Below, piece after piece: positions 46,007-54,161 of a DNA stretch of 64,000 bases. Both the position numbers and the translations under genes were made by a program. The first letter of the stretch is position 1. Every line of letters starts with the position of its first letter. Source of the stretch: JAIEPT01 sp038217425 (GTDB lineage: Bacteria > Planctomycetota > Planctomycetia > Gemmatales > Gemmataceae). The notes under the pieces are model-generated. The model had not been told where the DNA came from and ran no database searches. It saw only the letters and a list, made by a program, of their open reading frames with translations. The DNA is taken from contig JBBQPM010000004.1 in the NCBI GenBank assembly GCA_038217425.1, positions 62,001 to 126,000 of the forward strand. The letters are read 5' to 3'.

Positions 46007-46094
46007 TTGGGGCTGTTGTAAACCTTGACGGATTGGGGGATCGCGAAGGAGTCAGAGATATCTGCTCATATCTCTGTTTGGACAACAGCCCCAA
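46007..46094. repeat. Nested inverted repeat between mraZ and hemB
   Basis: Outer arms TTGGGGCTGTTGT / ACAACAGCCCCAA (13 nt, perfect) and inner arms CAGAGATAT / ATATCTCTG. It lies downstream of mraZ and upstream of hemB on the minus strand, so it may separate their transcription. Confidence 0.8.
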
Positions 46095-46112
46095 GGTGCA
46101 TAAAAATCGGTG

Positions 46113-46550
46113 TTACGCAGAGGCGAAGGCGCCCTCCGCGGCCTGATCGAACTTCGGACCCTTCTCTTCCAGATACGTCGCCCAACTGCCGGCGTCCCAA
46201 AGCTCCAGATGATCGCGAACGCCGAGCATCACCACGTCTTTGCCCAGCTTGCCAAACTGCACAAGCCGATCGGGGATCAAGATTCGGCCCGTCTTGTCGA
46301 CGTCAACCGCTTCCATCTGGGCAAAGAAGAGGCGGCGAAAGACGCGTGCCTCAATGTCCGCCGCCGGCGCCCGATCGAGCTTGGCCGACAGACTTTCCAG
46401 ATTCTCCTGATCGAAAATCCACAGACACGCGTCCGGCCCGGGGGTCACGAAGAGCTGCTGCGCGGCCCCAAGCTGTTCGCGAATCCGCTTCGGCAGAGCG
46501 ACGCGATTCTTCTCATCGAGCGTCCGGGGATGGGTTCCTGTGAGAAGCAC
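46113..46550 (-). CDS. mraZ: Transcriptional regulator MraZ
   Basis: A 145-residue regulator with two SpoVT/AbrB-like MraZ halves, each with the DxxxR signature: PRTLDEKNRVALP and DVDKTGRILIP, followed by GKLGKDVVMLGVRDHLELW. MraZ assembles into a ring and represses its own promoter, classically at the head of the division and cell-wall cluster. Here no rsmH, ftsI or mur gene follows; a hairpin and hemB do. I choose the GTG at 46550 (product starting MLLTGTHPRTL), because the alternative GTG at 46574 lies inside the operator boxes. The tail (AAEGAFASA) is short. Confidence 0.93.
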   Translation of the reverse strand: MLLTGTHPRTLDEKNRVALPKRIREQLGAAQQLFVTPGPDACLWIFDQENLESLSAKLDRAPAADIEARVFRRLFFAQMEAVDVDKTGRILIPDRLVQFGKLGKDVVMLGVRDHLELWDAGSWATYLEEKGPKFDQAAEGAFASA

Positions 46551-46559
46551 GGTTTGATT

Positions 46560-46594
46560 CCCACTTTCCCCCACTCTTGACCACTCTCTACCAC
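46560..46594 (-). promoter_or_regulatory. MraZ operator: four GTGG boxes at 10-bp spacing
   Basis: Read on the minus strand, GTGG occurs at 46594, 46584, 46574 and 46564 (first base of each), exactly one helical turn apart, in the form AGTGGTCAAGAGTGGGGGAA. The last box ends 10 bases before the GTG start. AGTGG/TGGG direct repeats at this period are the known MraZ binding site, so this is a self-regulatory operator. Confidence 0.8.
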
Positions 46595-46599
46595 CAGTC

Positions 46600-47039
46600 T
46601 ACCCGAGGTCGGTCGCAGTTCAAGCGCAAAAATCCGAAAACGTCGGGCTTCTTGCTTCGGTTGGCGCTTACGCCGGTTCGGTGGAAACGTCGTGGAGATT
46701 CCGGGAGGGAATTTGGGAGATGTGTACCGATCGTGACGATTGTTCCCGGGGAGCGTTCTTTGGCGCGGCGAACCGGAGAATCTTTCAGGATGATTCGGGT
46801 GCGAAATGTATGGGGACTTGGCGAACTCCGATAGAAGTAGCATCCAACAGAACGTCCTGTCAGAACGTCCGAAGTGGAATCTTCGGCACCTCTCCCCTCT
46901 GATCCGGACACAGGACAACCGACCCCCGCCCAGGCTGTCTACGTACGACTACTTGTGGAATGTCTTGGTTTAGGTGAAGGCGGTCCTGAGAAAGTCCTGG
47001 GCTTACGGGCCCTCATCTTTTATGGAGGAGTTTGAGTTC
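46600..47039. other. Intergenic region upstream of the porin gene (440 bp)
   Basis: It separates mraZ and the porin, which are divergent. No supported gene; the short open frames in it have no RBS or recognisable product. It holds a direct repeat, CAGAACGTCC at 46848-46857 and again at 46861-46870 (13-bp period), which could be a regulator site for the porin. Confidence 0.4.
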
Positions 47040-48413
47040 ATGATTAACTCACTCATGCTAAGCACGGCAATGTTGATTGGGCAAACTCAGGTTCTACCCC
47101 CCACGTCTACCGTCGCCCCCCCGAGCTACATCCTCGTCCAAAACGGGAATGGGAACGGCAATGGCAACGGTAATGGCGAAGCGAAGGCAGAAGCCCCGGC
47201 AGCGGAAGAACCGGCCGAAGACGACCGCTACTTCCTCATGAAGGCGCTCGACGGCACCCACGTCGGCGACATCATGAAAGAGCATCGTCTTTCCATCAGC
47301 GGTTGGGCGACCGCGTCCTACACGCACAGCGAGAACGACCACTACATCAACAACTCCCGCGGCAATCCGGGAAATGGCACTGTGGTTTGGAACGACCGCG
47401 CTAACCACGTCAACCTCCAGCAGCTCTGGGTTCGCTTGGATCGCGCCCTCGACACCGAATCCAAGGAAGTCAACTTTGGCTTCCGTGCCGATGTTCTCTT
47501 CGGGACGGATTACCGTTACACGATGGCGCGTGGGTTGTTCAACAGCCAGCTGCAGAACGCGGCCGGAAACCAGAACTTCTACGGCGTCGATCCCGTACAG
47601 TTCTACGCCAATGCCTGGTTGCCAAACCTGTTCAATGGCACTGAAGTACGCGTCGGCCGCCTTTATTGTCCTTGGGGTTTTGAAAGCGTCGAAACTGTAT
47701 CGTCGCCTTTCATGTCGAAGTCGTTTACCTTCAACTTCGCGCCGCCGTTTACCCATACCGGTGTGTTGTTCATCTCGAACCTCAGCGATAACCTTGTCCT
47801 GAAATACGGCCTCGCCGGCGGCAACGACGTTTTTATTGACGACGCCATGCGACTTCAAACCATCGGCGCCGTAACCTATACGACGTGCGACAAAAAGCAG
47901 ACTGCGACCTTTGGTTGGGCCATCGGCAACGGTCGATTCATCCAGGATCAGCCCTTCAACCCGACTACATACGGAACCCAGTCGGAACCGCTTGGTCGCA
48001 ATAACTTTAATTCCTTCGACTTCGTCTACACCAATGCCCTCACCGACAAGCTGACGGTGGCTGCCGAGTTCATCTACTGCTACCAGACCAACGCCCCCAT
48101 CGGCGTGGTCGGTGGCACGAACGCCGGGTTCGGCACTGCCAACTGGATGGGCCTGCCCGTCTACGCGCAGTACAAGATCAACGACTGCCTCACCGCTCAG
48201 GCTCGCCTGGAATGGTTTGAAGATACCGACGGCCAACGTACCGGCGAACGCACGTCGTACTTCGCCCAGACGTACGGTTTGAGCTGGTTAGTCTCCCGCG
48301 GCGTCATCTTCCGTCCGGAAGTTCGCTTCGACCACAGCTCGGACAACAACTACCTCTATAACGGCAACCAGGGCATCGTGACTGCCGGCGCCGACCTTAC
48401 CATCCGCTACTAA
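47040..48413 (+). CDS. Outer-membrane beta-barrel porin, OmpL-like (BBP2 family)
   Basis: A 457-residue protein with an N-terminal signal-like stretch (NSLMLSTAMLIGQTQ), a low-complexity (GN)n tract and an Ala/Glu-rich linker, followed by alternating amphipathic strands that end in an aromatic residue (AGADLTIRY). Strand motifs include LSISGWATASYTH, VRVGRLYCPWGFE and KSFTFNFAPPFTHTGV. This agrees with the putative beta-barrel porin-2 family that is common in planctomycetes. GGAGGAG lies 9 bases before the ATG at 47040. Codon use is less GC-biased than in the neighbours (many AAT, TTT, TAC), which would fit high expression. A strong terminator follows. Confidence 0.85.
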   Translation: MINSLMLSTAMLIGQTQVLPPTSTVAPPSYILVQNGNGNGNGNGNGEAKAEAPAAEEPAEDDRYFLMKALDGTHVGDIMKEHRLSISGWATASYTHSENDHYINNSRGNPGNGTVVWNDRANHVNLQQLWVRLDRALDTESKEVNFGFRADVLFGTDYRYTMARGLFNSQLQNAAGNQNFYGVDPVQFYANAWLPNLFNGTEVRVGRLYCPWGFESVETVSSPFMSKSFTFNFAPPFTHTGVLFISNLSDNLVLKYGLAGGNDVFIDDAMRLQTIGAVTYTTCDKKQTATFGWAIGNGRFIQDQPFNPTTYGTQSEPLGRNNFNSFDFVYTNALTDKLTVAAEFIYCYQTNAPIGVVGGTNAGFGTANWMGLPVYAQYKINDCLTAQARLEWFEDTDGQRTGERTSYFAQTYGLSWLVSRGVIFRPEVRFDHSSDNNYLYNGNQGIVTAGADLTIRY

Positions 48414-48439
48414 GCTCCAACGCCTAGTGTCCAAGAGAG

Positions 48440-48465
48440 GGCCCGGTCACACGACCGGGCCTTTT
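48440..48465 (+). terminator. Rho-independent terminator of the porin gene
   Basis: A perfect 9-bp stem GGCCCGGTC / GACCGGGCC with an ACAC loop, followed by TTTT, 27 bp after the stop codon. It is the cleanest intrinsic terminator of the window. Confidence 0.88.
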
Positions 48466-48491
48466 GCCATTCGACCTCCTCTTTGTCACAT

Positions 48492-49334
48492 CTATTTCGC
48501 CCGAAAAAAGAACTCCTCCGCGGTCCGACGTAGCAGCCAGGTGCGTTCCTCGTCGGTGAGGAACTTGAGCTGCGTCCGCACCAGGTCGAGGCTGTCGCGG
48601 TAGGGGGCGTTGTTGATCTGGTACGGCGAATCGCTCTCCCACATGCAGCGCCGGGCGCCGAACGCCTTCACGACTTTTTCGATCATTGGCGCCAGATCGA
48701 GGTACGGCGACTTCCTCGCTCCCAGGGCGTAGAAGGCGCCGACCTTGATCAGCACGCGCGGATACTTTGCCAGCGCACACAGCGCGTCGACGTCGCGCTC
48801 GACGATCGTCCCCGTGCCCCCCAGGAGACAAAGATGGTCGACGATCACGGGCGTGTCAGGATACGCCTTGCACATACGCTCGAGTTCGGGGAGTCCCGCG
48901 GGGTTAACGAGGCAGCTCATGCCGAGGTTGTGCTTGGCACCGGCCGCGAACATCTTCGCGTAGCCTTCGGGTTCGAGCCAGCGCGCGACGGGGAGCTTGG
49001 CTCCGGGACGGATGCGGAAGGCGCGCACGCCGCGCTTGGCGAGGTCGAGCATCTGCGCGTCGGGATCCTTCTGCAGCGGATCGATGAGTGCGGTACCGAC
49101 GAAGACGTCCTTGTGCCGCTCAATCGCCTCGAGCATGTATCTATTGTCGAACCCGTAGAAACTAATCTGGATAAGATTGACGCGTGCGACGCCCGCTTCC
49201 TTGGTGTGGCGAAACAGTTCGTCCGGCGTAAACGACCGCGGCCGAATGTCGTCGGGCTTGAAGTTCTCCGCCAGGTGGAATCGGCGAAAATCGTCGGTCC
49301 AGACGTGGACATGCGCGTCGATAAAGTCGGACAT
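48492..49334 (-). CDS. Amidohydrolase-2 family TIM-barrel hydrolase or decarboxylase
   Basis: A 280-residue metal-dependent hydrolase of the amidohydrolase superfamily. The metal motif HVHVW is at residues 8-12; further family markers are GVRAFRIRP, VIVDHLCLLGG (metal-ligand His) and MWESDSPYQ (catalytic Asp). It resembles the 2-pyrone-4,6-dicarboxylate lactonase and ACMSD group. It lies 10 bp after the second ATP-grasp gene and is the last gene of the operon. The substrate is not evident; in this setting a compound made or modified by the ligases is plausible (inference). Confidence 0.83.
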   Translation of the reverse strand: MSDFIDAHVHVWTDDFRRFHLAENFKPDDIRPRSFTPDELFRHTKEAGVARVNLIQISFYGFDNRYMLEAIERHKDVFVGTALIDPLQKDPDAQMLDLAKRGVRAFRIRPGAKLPVARWLEPEGYAKMFAAGAKHNLGMSCLVNPAGLPELERMCKAYPDTPVIVDHLCLLGGTGTIVERDVDALCALAKYPRVLIKVGAFYALGARKSPYLDLAPMIEKVVKAFGARRCMWESDSPYQINNAPYRDSLDLVRTQLKFLTDEERTWLLRRTAEEFFFRAK

Positions 49335-49344
49335 GCGAAAACTC

Positions 49345-50400
49345 CTACGCCGGGGGCGTTGGCGGAACCACCTGATCCATCGCGAACGTGGGCCGGGGTC
49401 GCTCGGTTCGGCCGATGGTTTGTTGGATGAGCCGTACCAGAAACTCTTTGTACTTCAGATCCGCCGACCCCAGGCACCCGGCAAAACCGGCCGCGTCGCT
49501 GATTTCGGGATTGGGATTTACTTCCAGAATGTATGGCTTGAAGTCCGACCCCATGCGGAAATCGACCCGGGCGTAATCCCGGCAGCCCAGCAGCCGATAC
49601 GCGTCCATCGCGTACTTGCCGAGCATCGCGATGATTTCCGGCGAAAGGTCGGCCGGGTACTCCGGCGGCTGCGTCTCGTAGTCGGGCGTGCCGGGCTTCC
49701 ATTTGCCGTCGTACGTCAGGATCGGCCAATAGCCCGGCCGTTCCTCCGGGAAAATAATCTCGGCCGGCGGCAGGAACTCCAGCGTCGGCAGTTCGAGCAG
49801 CGCGACGTTCAATTCTCGGCCGCGAACGAACTCCTCGACGATCACCGGCGCCCCGTACGTCTCCAGGAGAACCTTCACGCGCTGCTCCACCTGAAGCGCA
49901 TCAGTGCAGACGCTCGATTGATTGACGCCCACGCTCGCGTCTTGCCGCGCCGGCTTCACGATCACCGGGAACGAAATCGGCGACGGCGGCAGAGGAAGCT
50001 CATTCACCACGTAGAAATCCGACGTCGGCAGACCGGCGCCGCGCAGCAGGCACTTCGTCGTATGCTTCGCCCGCGCCAGGGCGAGCGTCTCCATCGGCGA
50101 TCCCGTGAACGGAATCCCCTTCCACTGCAGCAGCCCCGCGACGTACGACTCCGTCTCCGGATCGTCGAGATTGCCCTCGAAGAGATTCAGCACCGCGCTC
50201 GGCTGACGCGCCTCGAGTTCGCGCCACAATTCCGTCGGATCCTGCTTGAGCCCCAACAGCGACACGTGATACCCGGCGTCCACGAGCACTTTCGCCATCG
50301 CCTCGGCGATCTCGACGACGGAGTTCTCCGAGTCCGCGTCGGGATGGGTGAGGGGGAGCAGCGGATGGTTGTAGAGCACGAGCACGGAGGCGGGCTTCAT
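49345..50400 (-). CDS. ATP-grasp ligase, D-Ala-D-Ala ligase-like (second of pair)
   Basis: A 351-residue protein with the preATP-grasp (VLNLFEGNLDDPETESYV, GIPFTGSPMETLALARAKH), the ATP-grasp core (FPVIVKPARQDASVGVNQ, PVIVEEFVRGRELNVALL) and the metal-binding ending CRDYARVDFRM with YILEVNPNPEIS. This is the D-alanine ligase-like superfamily, but the protein is diverged and has a C-terminal tail (PRPTFAMDQVVPPTPPA). Its ATG overlaps the stop of the upstream ligase by 4 bp. A general carboxylate-amine ligase activity is likely; substrates are unknown. It is unlikely to be the peptidoglycan Ddl, because two unlike copies sit in tandem away from mur genes. Confidence 0.82.
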   Translation of the reverse strand: MKPASVLVLYNHPLLPLTHPDADSENSVVEIAEAMAKVLVDAGYHVSLLGLKQDPTELWRELEARQPSAVLNLFEGNLDDPETESYVAGLLQWKGIPFTGSPMETLALARAKHTTKCLLRGAGLPTSDFYVVNELPLPPSPISFPVIVKPARQDASVGVNQSSVCTDALQVEQRVKVLLETYGAPVIVEEFVRGRELNVALLELPTLEFLPPAEIIFPEERPGYWPILTYDGKWKPGTPDYETQPPEYPADLSPEIIAMLGKYAMDAYRLLGCRDYARVDFRMGSDFKPYILEVNPNPEISDAAGFAGCLGSADLKYKEFLVRLIQQTIGRTERPRPTFAMDQVVPPTPPA

Positions 50401-51392
50401 GATGCACCTTTCCAGCCGAGCCGCTGAAACGACGCAGCCACGATCGTTTCGATGAGCTGCGGATACGTCCAGCCGACGAGCTTGGCCAGGATAACGAGAT
50501 CGCTATCGTCGGGATTAAGCCCTGGCAGCGGATTGACTTCGAGGAAGTAGGGAACGCCGCCGCGCATGCGGAAATCAACGCGGGCCACGTCTCGGCATCC
50601 CAGAGCGCGGAAGGCGCGAAGCGCCGCCTGCTCGACTGCCGTCAGCGTCTCCGCAGGGAGCAGCGCGGGACAGTAGTAGGTCACGAGTCGGCGGTAGTCG
50701 CGTTTGATTTCGAGGCTGTAGATGAAGTGTTCGCCGGGAGTTTTCGGGACGACCTGCATGACGCCGAGAATTTGGGGCGGACTGTTCCCCAAAATGCCGA
50801 CGGTGAGTTCTTCGCCTTCGATGTATTCTTCCAGGAGGATTGTCTGCGGATGATCGCGGCGCAGGGATTCGACGACGGCTTGCAATTCGCCGACGGCGCG
50901 GACGAAGCTTTTGCTGCGAATCCCTTTGCTCGAGCCTTCCCAGGCGGGCTTGACGACGAGCGGGAACTTGAGGTCCGCGAGCGGGATCTCAGCGAAATCT
51001 CGATCGGGTTCGAGGGCGAAGCTGAAGGGAACGGCGACGCCGGCGGCGGCGACGAGGCGCTTGGCCAAATCCTTGTCGAGCGTGATCGCCATGGTCAGCG
51101 GATCGGAACCGGTAAAGGGGATGCCGAGCATTTCGAGCACCGCCGGCACGCGCGCCTCGCGCGATCGGCTGATGCCGGTCCCCTCCGCGAAATTGAAGAC
51201 GAAGTCGACCGGTTCCGCCAGGATCTTTTGCAGGAACTCGCGGCCGTCGCCCAGGAGCACGGTTTGATGGCCAAGCCCGCGCAGCACCGTCGAGATCGCT
51301 TCGATGGTGTAGGGACTGTCGAACTCTTCCTGAGCATCGTCGGGCCCGGCGAGGCTGGCGTTTTTCAAGTCGTAGGTGATGCCGATCTTCAT
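50397..51392 (-). CDS. ATP-grasp ligase, D-Ala-D-Ala ligase-like (first of pair)
   Basis: A 331-residue protein of the same superfamily as its neighbour but clearly different from it. Motifs: FVFNFAEGTGISRSREARVP, GIPFTGSDPLTMAITLDK, FPLVVKPAWEGSSKGIRSKS, TILLEEYIEGEELTVGILG and CRDVARVDFRM with YFLEVNPLPGLNP. The GSSKGI loop and E-N-P motif are the ATP and magnesium sites. It is first in the operon, with an ATG at 51392. The product of a two-ligase operon would be an amide or a small peptide; this one could act first (inference). Confidence 0.83.
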   Translation of the reverse strand: MKIGITYDLKNASLAGPDDAQEEFDSPYTIEAISTVLRGLGHQTVLLGDGREFLQKILAEPVDFVFNFAEGTGISRSREARVPAVLEMLGIPFTGSDPLTMAITLDKDLAKRLVAAAGVAVPFSFALEPDRDFAEIPLADLKFPLVVKPAWEGSSKGIRSKSFVRAVGELQAVVESLRRDHPQTILLEEYIEGEELTVGILGNSPPQILGVMQVVPKTPGEHFIYSLEIKRDYRRLVTYYCPALLPAETLTAVEQAALRAFRALGCRDVARVDFRMRGGVPYFLEVNPLPGLNPDDSDLVILAKLVGWTYPQLIETIVAASFQRLGWKGAS

Positions 51393-51481
51393 CGAGGCGG
51401 ACTCCGTTTTCGTAACTCGTGTTATACCGATTACGCCGCCGATGTCCGCGGAGCAAAAGCCTCGGCGCTACCGGCAATTAT

Positions 51482-51511
51482 TTGACCCGCCCGGGCTTTG
51501 CCCTTTATACT
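51482..51511 (+). promoter_or_regulatory. Promoter of the small gene at 51546
   Basis: TTGACC, 18-bp spacer, TATACT; the GTG start lies 35 bases after the -10 box. This is the best sigma70-like match I saw in the window. Confidence 0.5.
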
Positions 51512-51545
51512 TCTGATAGACGGCACTCATTCTGGAGCATTCCTC

Positions 51546-51800
51546 GTGGCACGCAAAAAGAAATCCGATCCTCAAGTCATGGGCCTACTCGGCGTCGGGC
51601 TCGATAACGACGACGGTCATCATCGTGTAACCAAGGCCGACGACGTTCTCCTCGTGGGAGGCTCGCAGGAAACGCACGAACGCATGCAAGACGTCGCCAT
51701 CCATTTCGGCGAATCGCTCGAACGGCGCGGCAAACGTCTGCAGGACGCCTCCGTCGAGGAAGTCGTCGACCTGCTCCATAAAGCCTTCGAACGCGGCTAG
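51546..51800 (+). CDS. Small hypothetical protein
   Basis: An 84-residue soluble protein beginning MARKKKSDPQVMGLLGVGLD (GTG start) and containing DDVLLVGGSQETHERMQDVA and a C-terminal helix VEEVVDLLHKAFERG. I believe I have seen the same pattern in other planctomycetes but cannot name a family. GGAG lies 8 bases before the GTG and a clear promoter precedes it, which supports a real gene. It is divergent from the ATP-grasp operon. Confidence 0.65.
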   Translation: MARKKKSDPQVMGLLGVGLDNDDGHHRVTKADDVLLVGGSQETHERMQDVAIHFGESLERRGKRLQDASVEEVVDLLHKAFERG

Positions 51801-51949
51801 ATTCTGCGGATTTCCTCTTGACAGCAAAAAGCGTCCGTTGTATGCACCCCGCCCTCTGAAGCGTCTGGACCGATTCCGATCAGAGAATCTCTCTGCCCGA
51901 CTATGGGGATATGGGCAAGGGTCGGAAACGCCACACGGGGGACATCGCC

Positions 51950-53521
51950 ATGCACAACGGTCGTCTGCGCGCCGCACTGATTCTGGTCGTTACGAGTTTG
52001 AGCGTCCATGGGGCGAGCGCCCAAGCGCCGCCGGCTCTCAAAAAAGTCTACACAAATTTACCTAAGTTCAAGCTTCCGGTGACGATTGCTCCCGCCGACG
52101 CTCCCAAGGTTCGCGAAGTGGTGCTCTTCGCCAAGACCCCAGCCACGCAGTGGACTCGGCAGGAGGCGGTGCCGCCCGCCACGCCGTTCTTGCTGTACCA
52201 AACCAAGGAGGACGGCGAGTATTTTTTCAAGCTCGTCACCGTCGATCTGGCGGGGAAATCCAACCCCGCCGACCTCAATCAGACCGTTCCCGATCTGCAC
52301 ATCATCGTCGATACCAAGCCCCCCGTCGTCACGGGACAGTTCGGCCATGTGGGCAACGGCGAGCCCAGCGTGCAGTGCCTGCTCGACGATCCGCATGCCG
52401 ATAAACTGTCAGTCCGGGCGTACGTGGTGACGGAGACGGGAGAGCGTCCGCTGGTTCCGGTGCCGGATCAGCCGAACGTGTTCAAGTTGATCTCGGCGGA
52501 TGTGAACTATCCGGTGAAGTTGGAGGGGAGCGACTGGGCGCACAACAAGGGAACGAAGCTGATGCCGCCATTCAAGTCGCCGGCGCCGACGCAGCTTGCG
52601 GGGGGCTTGCCCTTGCCGGGCATGCTGCCGCCGGCGGGCCTGCCGTTGCCGCCGGCGCAAACGCCGGTCGTCGCGCCGCCGCCGCTGCAGATTGCTGCGG
52701 TTCCGCCCCCCATGCAACCGATGACGGTGACGCCGCCGCCGGTACAGCCACCGGCCTTGGTTCCGCCGCCGCCGACCCCAACGTCGATTCCGCAGGTCGC
52801 GACCTTCGTGCCGCCTCCTACGGTGACCAGCCCCGCGGTCAACACGACCGCGTATCGACCCGAAACTCCCCCCGCACAACTATCGCAGCGAACCCCCGGA
52901 AGTCGAAAACTCATCAACACCCTGCGTGCCCAGATCGACTATCGACTCGATTCCGTCGGACCTTCCGGCGTCGGCAAAGTAGAACTTTTCCTCACGGCGG
53001 ATAACGGTCAAAGCTGGCAGCCCGCCGGCGAGGATCTCGATAAACGCAGTCCGGCCGAGGTCGATCTCCCCGGCGAAGGCATCTACGGCATTCGTCTGGT
53101 CATCACCAATAACCACGGCTTCGGCGGCAAGCATCCCGTCCGCGGCGACGCGCCGCACATCGTCGTCGAGAGCGACGTGAATGCACCGTCGGTCGTTTTT
53201 CGGCCGATCGAGATGGTGCCGCAGCAAGCGAGCATCGACATCCACTGGACCGCTCAGGACAACAAGCAGCTCGCCTTCGATCCGATCTCGATCTATTACC
53301 GCTCGCGCTCCGACGGCGCCTGGGCGGCGATCGCCCGCAACGTCAAGAACGATGGCCAATATCGCTGGGCATTCCCCCGCGACATCGGCGGGCAGTTTTT
53401 CCTGAAGATCGAGGCGGTCGATCAGGCCGGCAACGTCGCCCGCGCCGAATCGCCGGCGATCTCGCTGGATTTGCAGGTGCCGAACGTGGAAGTGGTCGAT
53501 GTGGTCGGGGGCCGAAATTAG
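51950..53521 (+). CDS. Exported protein with Pro-rich linker and Ig-like domains
   Basis: A 523-residue protein with a signal peptide (RAALILVVTSLSVHGASA). An N-terminal beta domain (PVTIAPADAPKVREVVLFAK, GEYFFKLVTVDLAGKSNPAD) is followed by a linker of about 110 residues rich in Pro (PPAGLPLPPAQTPVVAPPPL and on), and a C-terminal pair of Ig/fibronectin-like domains (KVELFLTADNGQSWQPAGED, SIYYRSRSDGAWAAIARNVK, FLKIEAVDQAGNVARAESPA). No catalytic motif is visible. It probably spans or binds the cell envelope. The RBS is GGGGGACATCGCC; an in-frame ATG at 51911 is less likely because it precedes the signal peptide. Confidence 0.75.
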   Translation: MHNGRLRAALILVVTSLSVHGASAQAPPALKKVYTNLPKFKLPVTIAPADAPKVREVVLFAKTPATQWTRQEAVPPATPFLLYQTKEDGEYFFKLVTVDLAGKSNPADLNQTVPDLHIIVDTKPPVVTGQFGHVGNGEPSVQCLLDDPHADKLSVRAYVVTETGERPLVPVPDQPNVFKLISADVNYPVKLEGSDWAHNKGTKLMPPFKSPAPTQLAGGLPLPGMLPPAGLPLPPAQTPVVAPPPLQIAAVPPPMQPMTVTPPPVQPPALVPPPPTPTSIPQVATFVPPPTVTSPAVNTTAYRPETPPAQLSQRTPGSRKLINTLRAQIDYRLDSVGPSGVGKVELFLTADNGQSWQPAGEDLDKRSPAEVDLPGEGIYGIRLVITNNHGFGGKHPVRGDAPHIVVESDVNAPSVVFRPIEMVPQQASIDIHWTAQDNKQLAFDPISIYYRSRSDGAWAAIARNVKNDGQYRWAFPRDIGGQFFLKIEAVDQAGNVARAESPAISLDLQVPNVEVVDVVGGRN

Positions 53522-53536
53522 CGAGCCGCCGAGATT

Positions 53537-53574
53537 CGTTTAGCGCTCGCGTGGACTCATGCGAGCGCTAAGCG
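53537..53574. repeat. Inverted repeat, family B copy 2
   Basis: CGTTTAGCGCTCGC pairs with GCGAGCGCTAAGCG (one mismatch), 10-nt centre. It lies between the convergent exported-protein gene and the broken toxin gene. The arms match copy 1 at 24303. Confidence 0.85.
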
Positions 53575-53595
53575 AAGACCGGCGAAAGGGACGTT

Positions 53596-53919
53596 TCAGG
53601 CAGTTATTTCGACGATGTCGCCGGGCTGGATTGATTGGAGTGCGGCCTGGACCTTTGAGAGGAGCGGTTTCAGCTCAAAGGCCATGTTGCTCGGCGCGAT
53701 CATGACGATTAGCGCAATTCCGGAGTTCGACAAGTTTTGTTAATAGCGTAAGTTTTGGTCTACCGTGAGTGGCACCTCAAATCCAGCGCCAACCATCAAG
53801 GCCAACAACTCGCCATTCTCCTTACCTGCCCACCCCATAAACCGGGCCGAGCGAACATCATGCCCCGGTAGCTCGCGACGAATGGATTGAGGGACGCACT
53901 CGTCAAGCAGTATACGCAT
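53596..53919 (-). pseudogene. DUF5615 PIN-like toxin gene interrupted by an in-frame stop
   Basis: The reading frame begins MRILLDECVPQSIRRELPGH and continues HDVRSARFMGWAGKENGELL to VDQNLRY, the normal DUF5615 pattern, then meets TAA at codon 60 (53740-53742). After the stop the same frame continues without shift as QNLSNSGIALIVMIAPSN and ends at TGA 53596, again family-like. A single C-to-T change of CAA (Gln) would explain it. The PIN-like acidic residues before the stop are kept. The ATG at 53919 overlaps the end of the DUF433 gene. The toxin is probably inactive unless the stop is read through. Confidence 0.72.
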
Positions 53920-54124
53920 AAGCCACCAACATCTCGTTCGCTTGATCCAGGGCCGCAATCGCTTGCTCACGAGAAACCGTCGGGAACTCGTCCAGGAAAA
54001 CGTCGAGTGGGTAGCCAGCTGCGAGGTAGTCGAGCAAATTACGAACCGGTACCCGAGTCCCTACGAAGACGGGCGTGCCGCTCATGATTTCCGGATCGCG
54101 GTGAACGACCGTTGCAGGATTCAT
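53903..54124 (-). CDS. DUF433 antitoxin-like protein
   Basis: A 73-residue protein with the standard DUF433 pattern: VVHRDPEIMSGTPVFVGTRV, NLLDYLAAGYPLDVFLDEFP and VSREQAIAALDQANEMLVAY. The fold is a winged helix-turn-helix, and such genes are typically the antitoxin upstream of a DUF5615 PIN-like toxin, exactly the arrangement here (17-bp overlap). It would bind the partner and the promoter. AGGAGGTTCGACC before the ATG is a strong RBS. It is intact although the toxin is broken. It is divergent from trpF; 37 bp separate the starts. Confidence 0.87.
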   Translation of the reverse strand: MNPATVVHRDPEIMSGTPVFVGTRVPVRNLLDYLAAGYPLDVFLDEFPTVSREQAIAALDQANEMLVAYAYTA

Positions 54125-54161
54125 GGTCGAACCTCCTTTTCTCTTATCCTACAATATTCGC

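Noticed and set aside
46681..46902. 73-codon open frame upstream of the porin
   Set aside because: No RBS, no recognisable product, and it lies in the divergent regulatory region.
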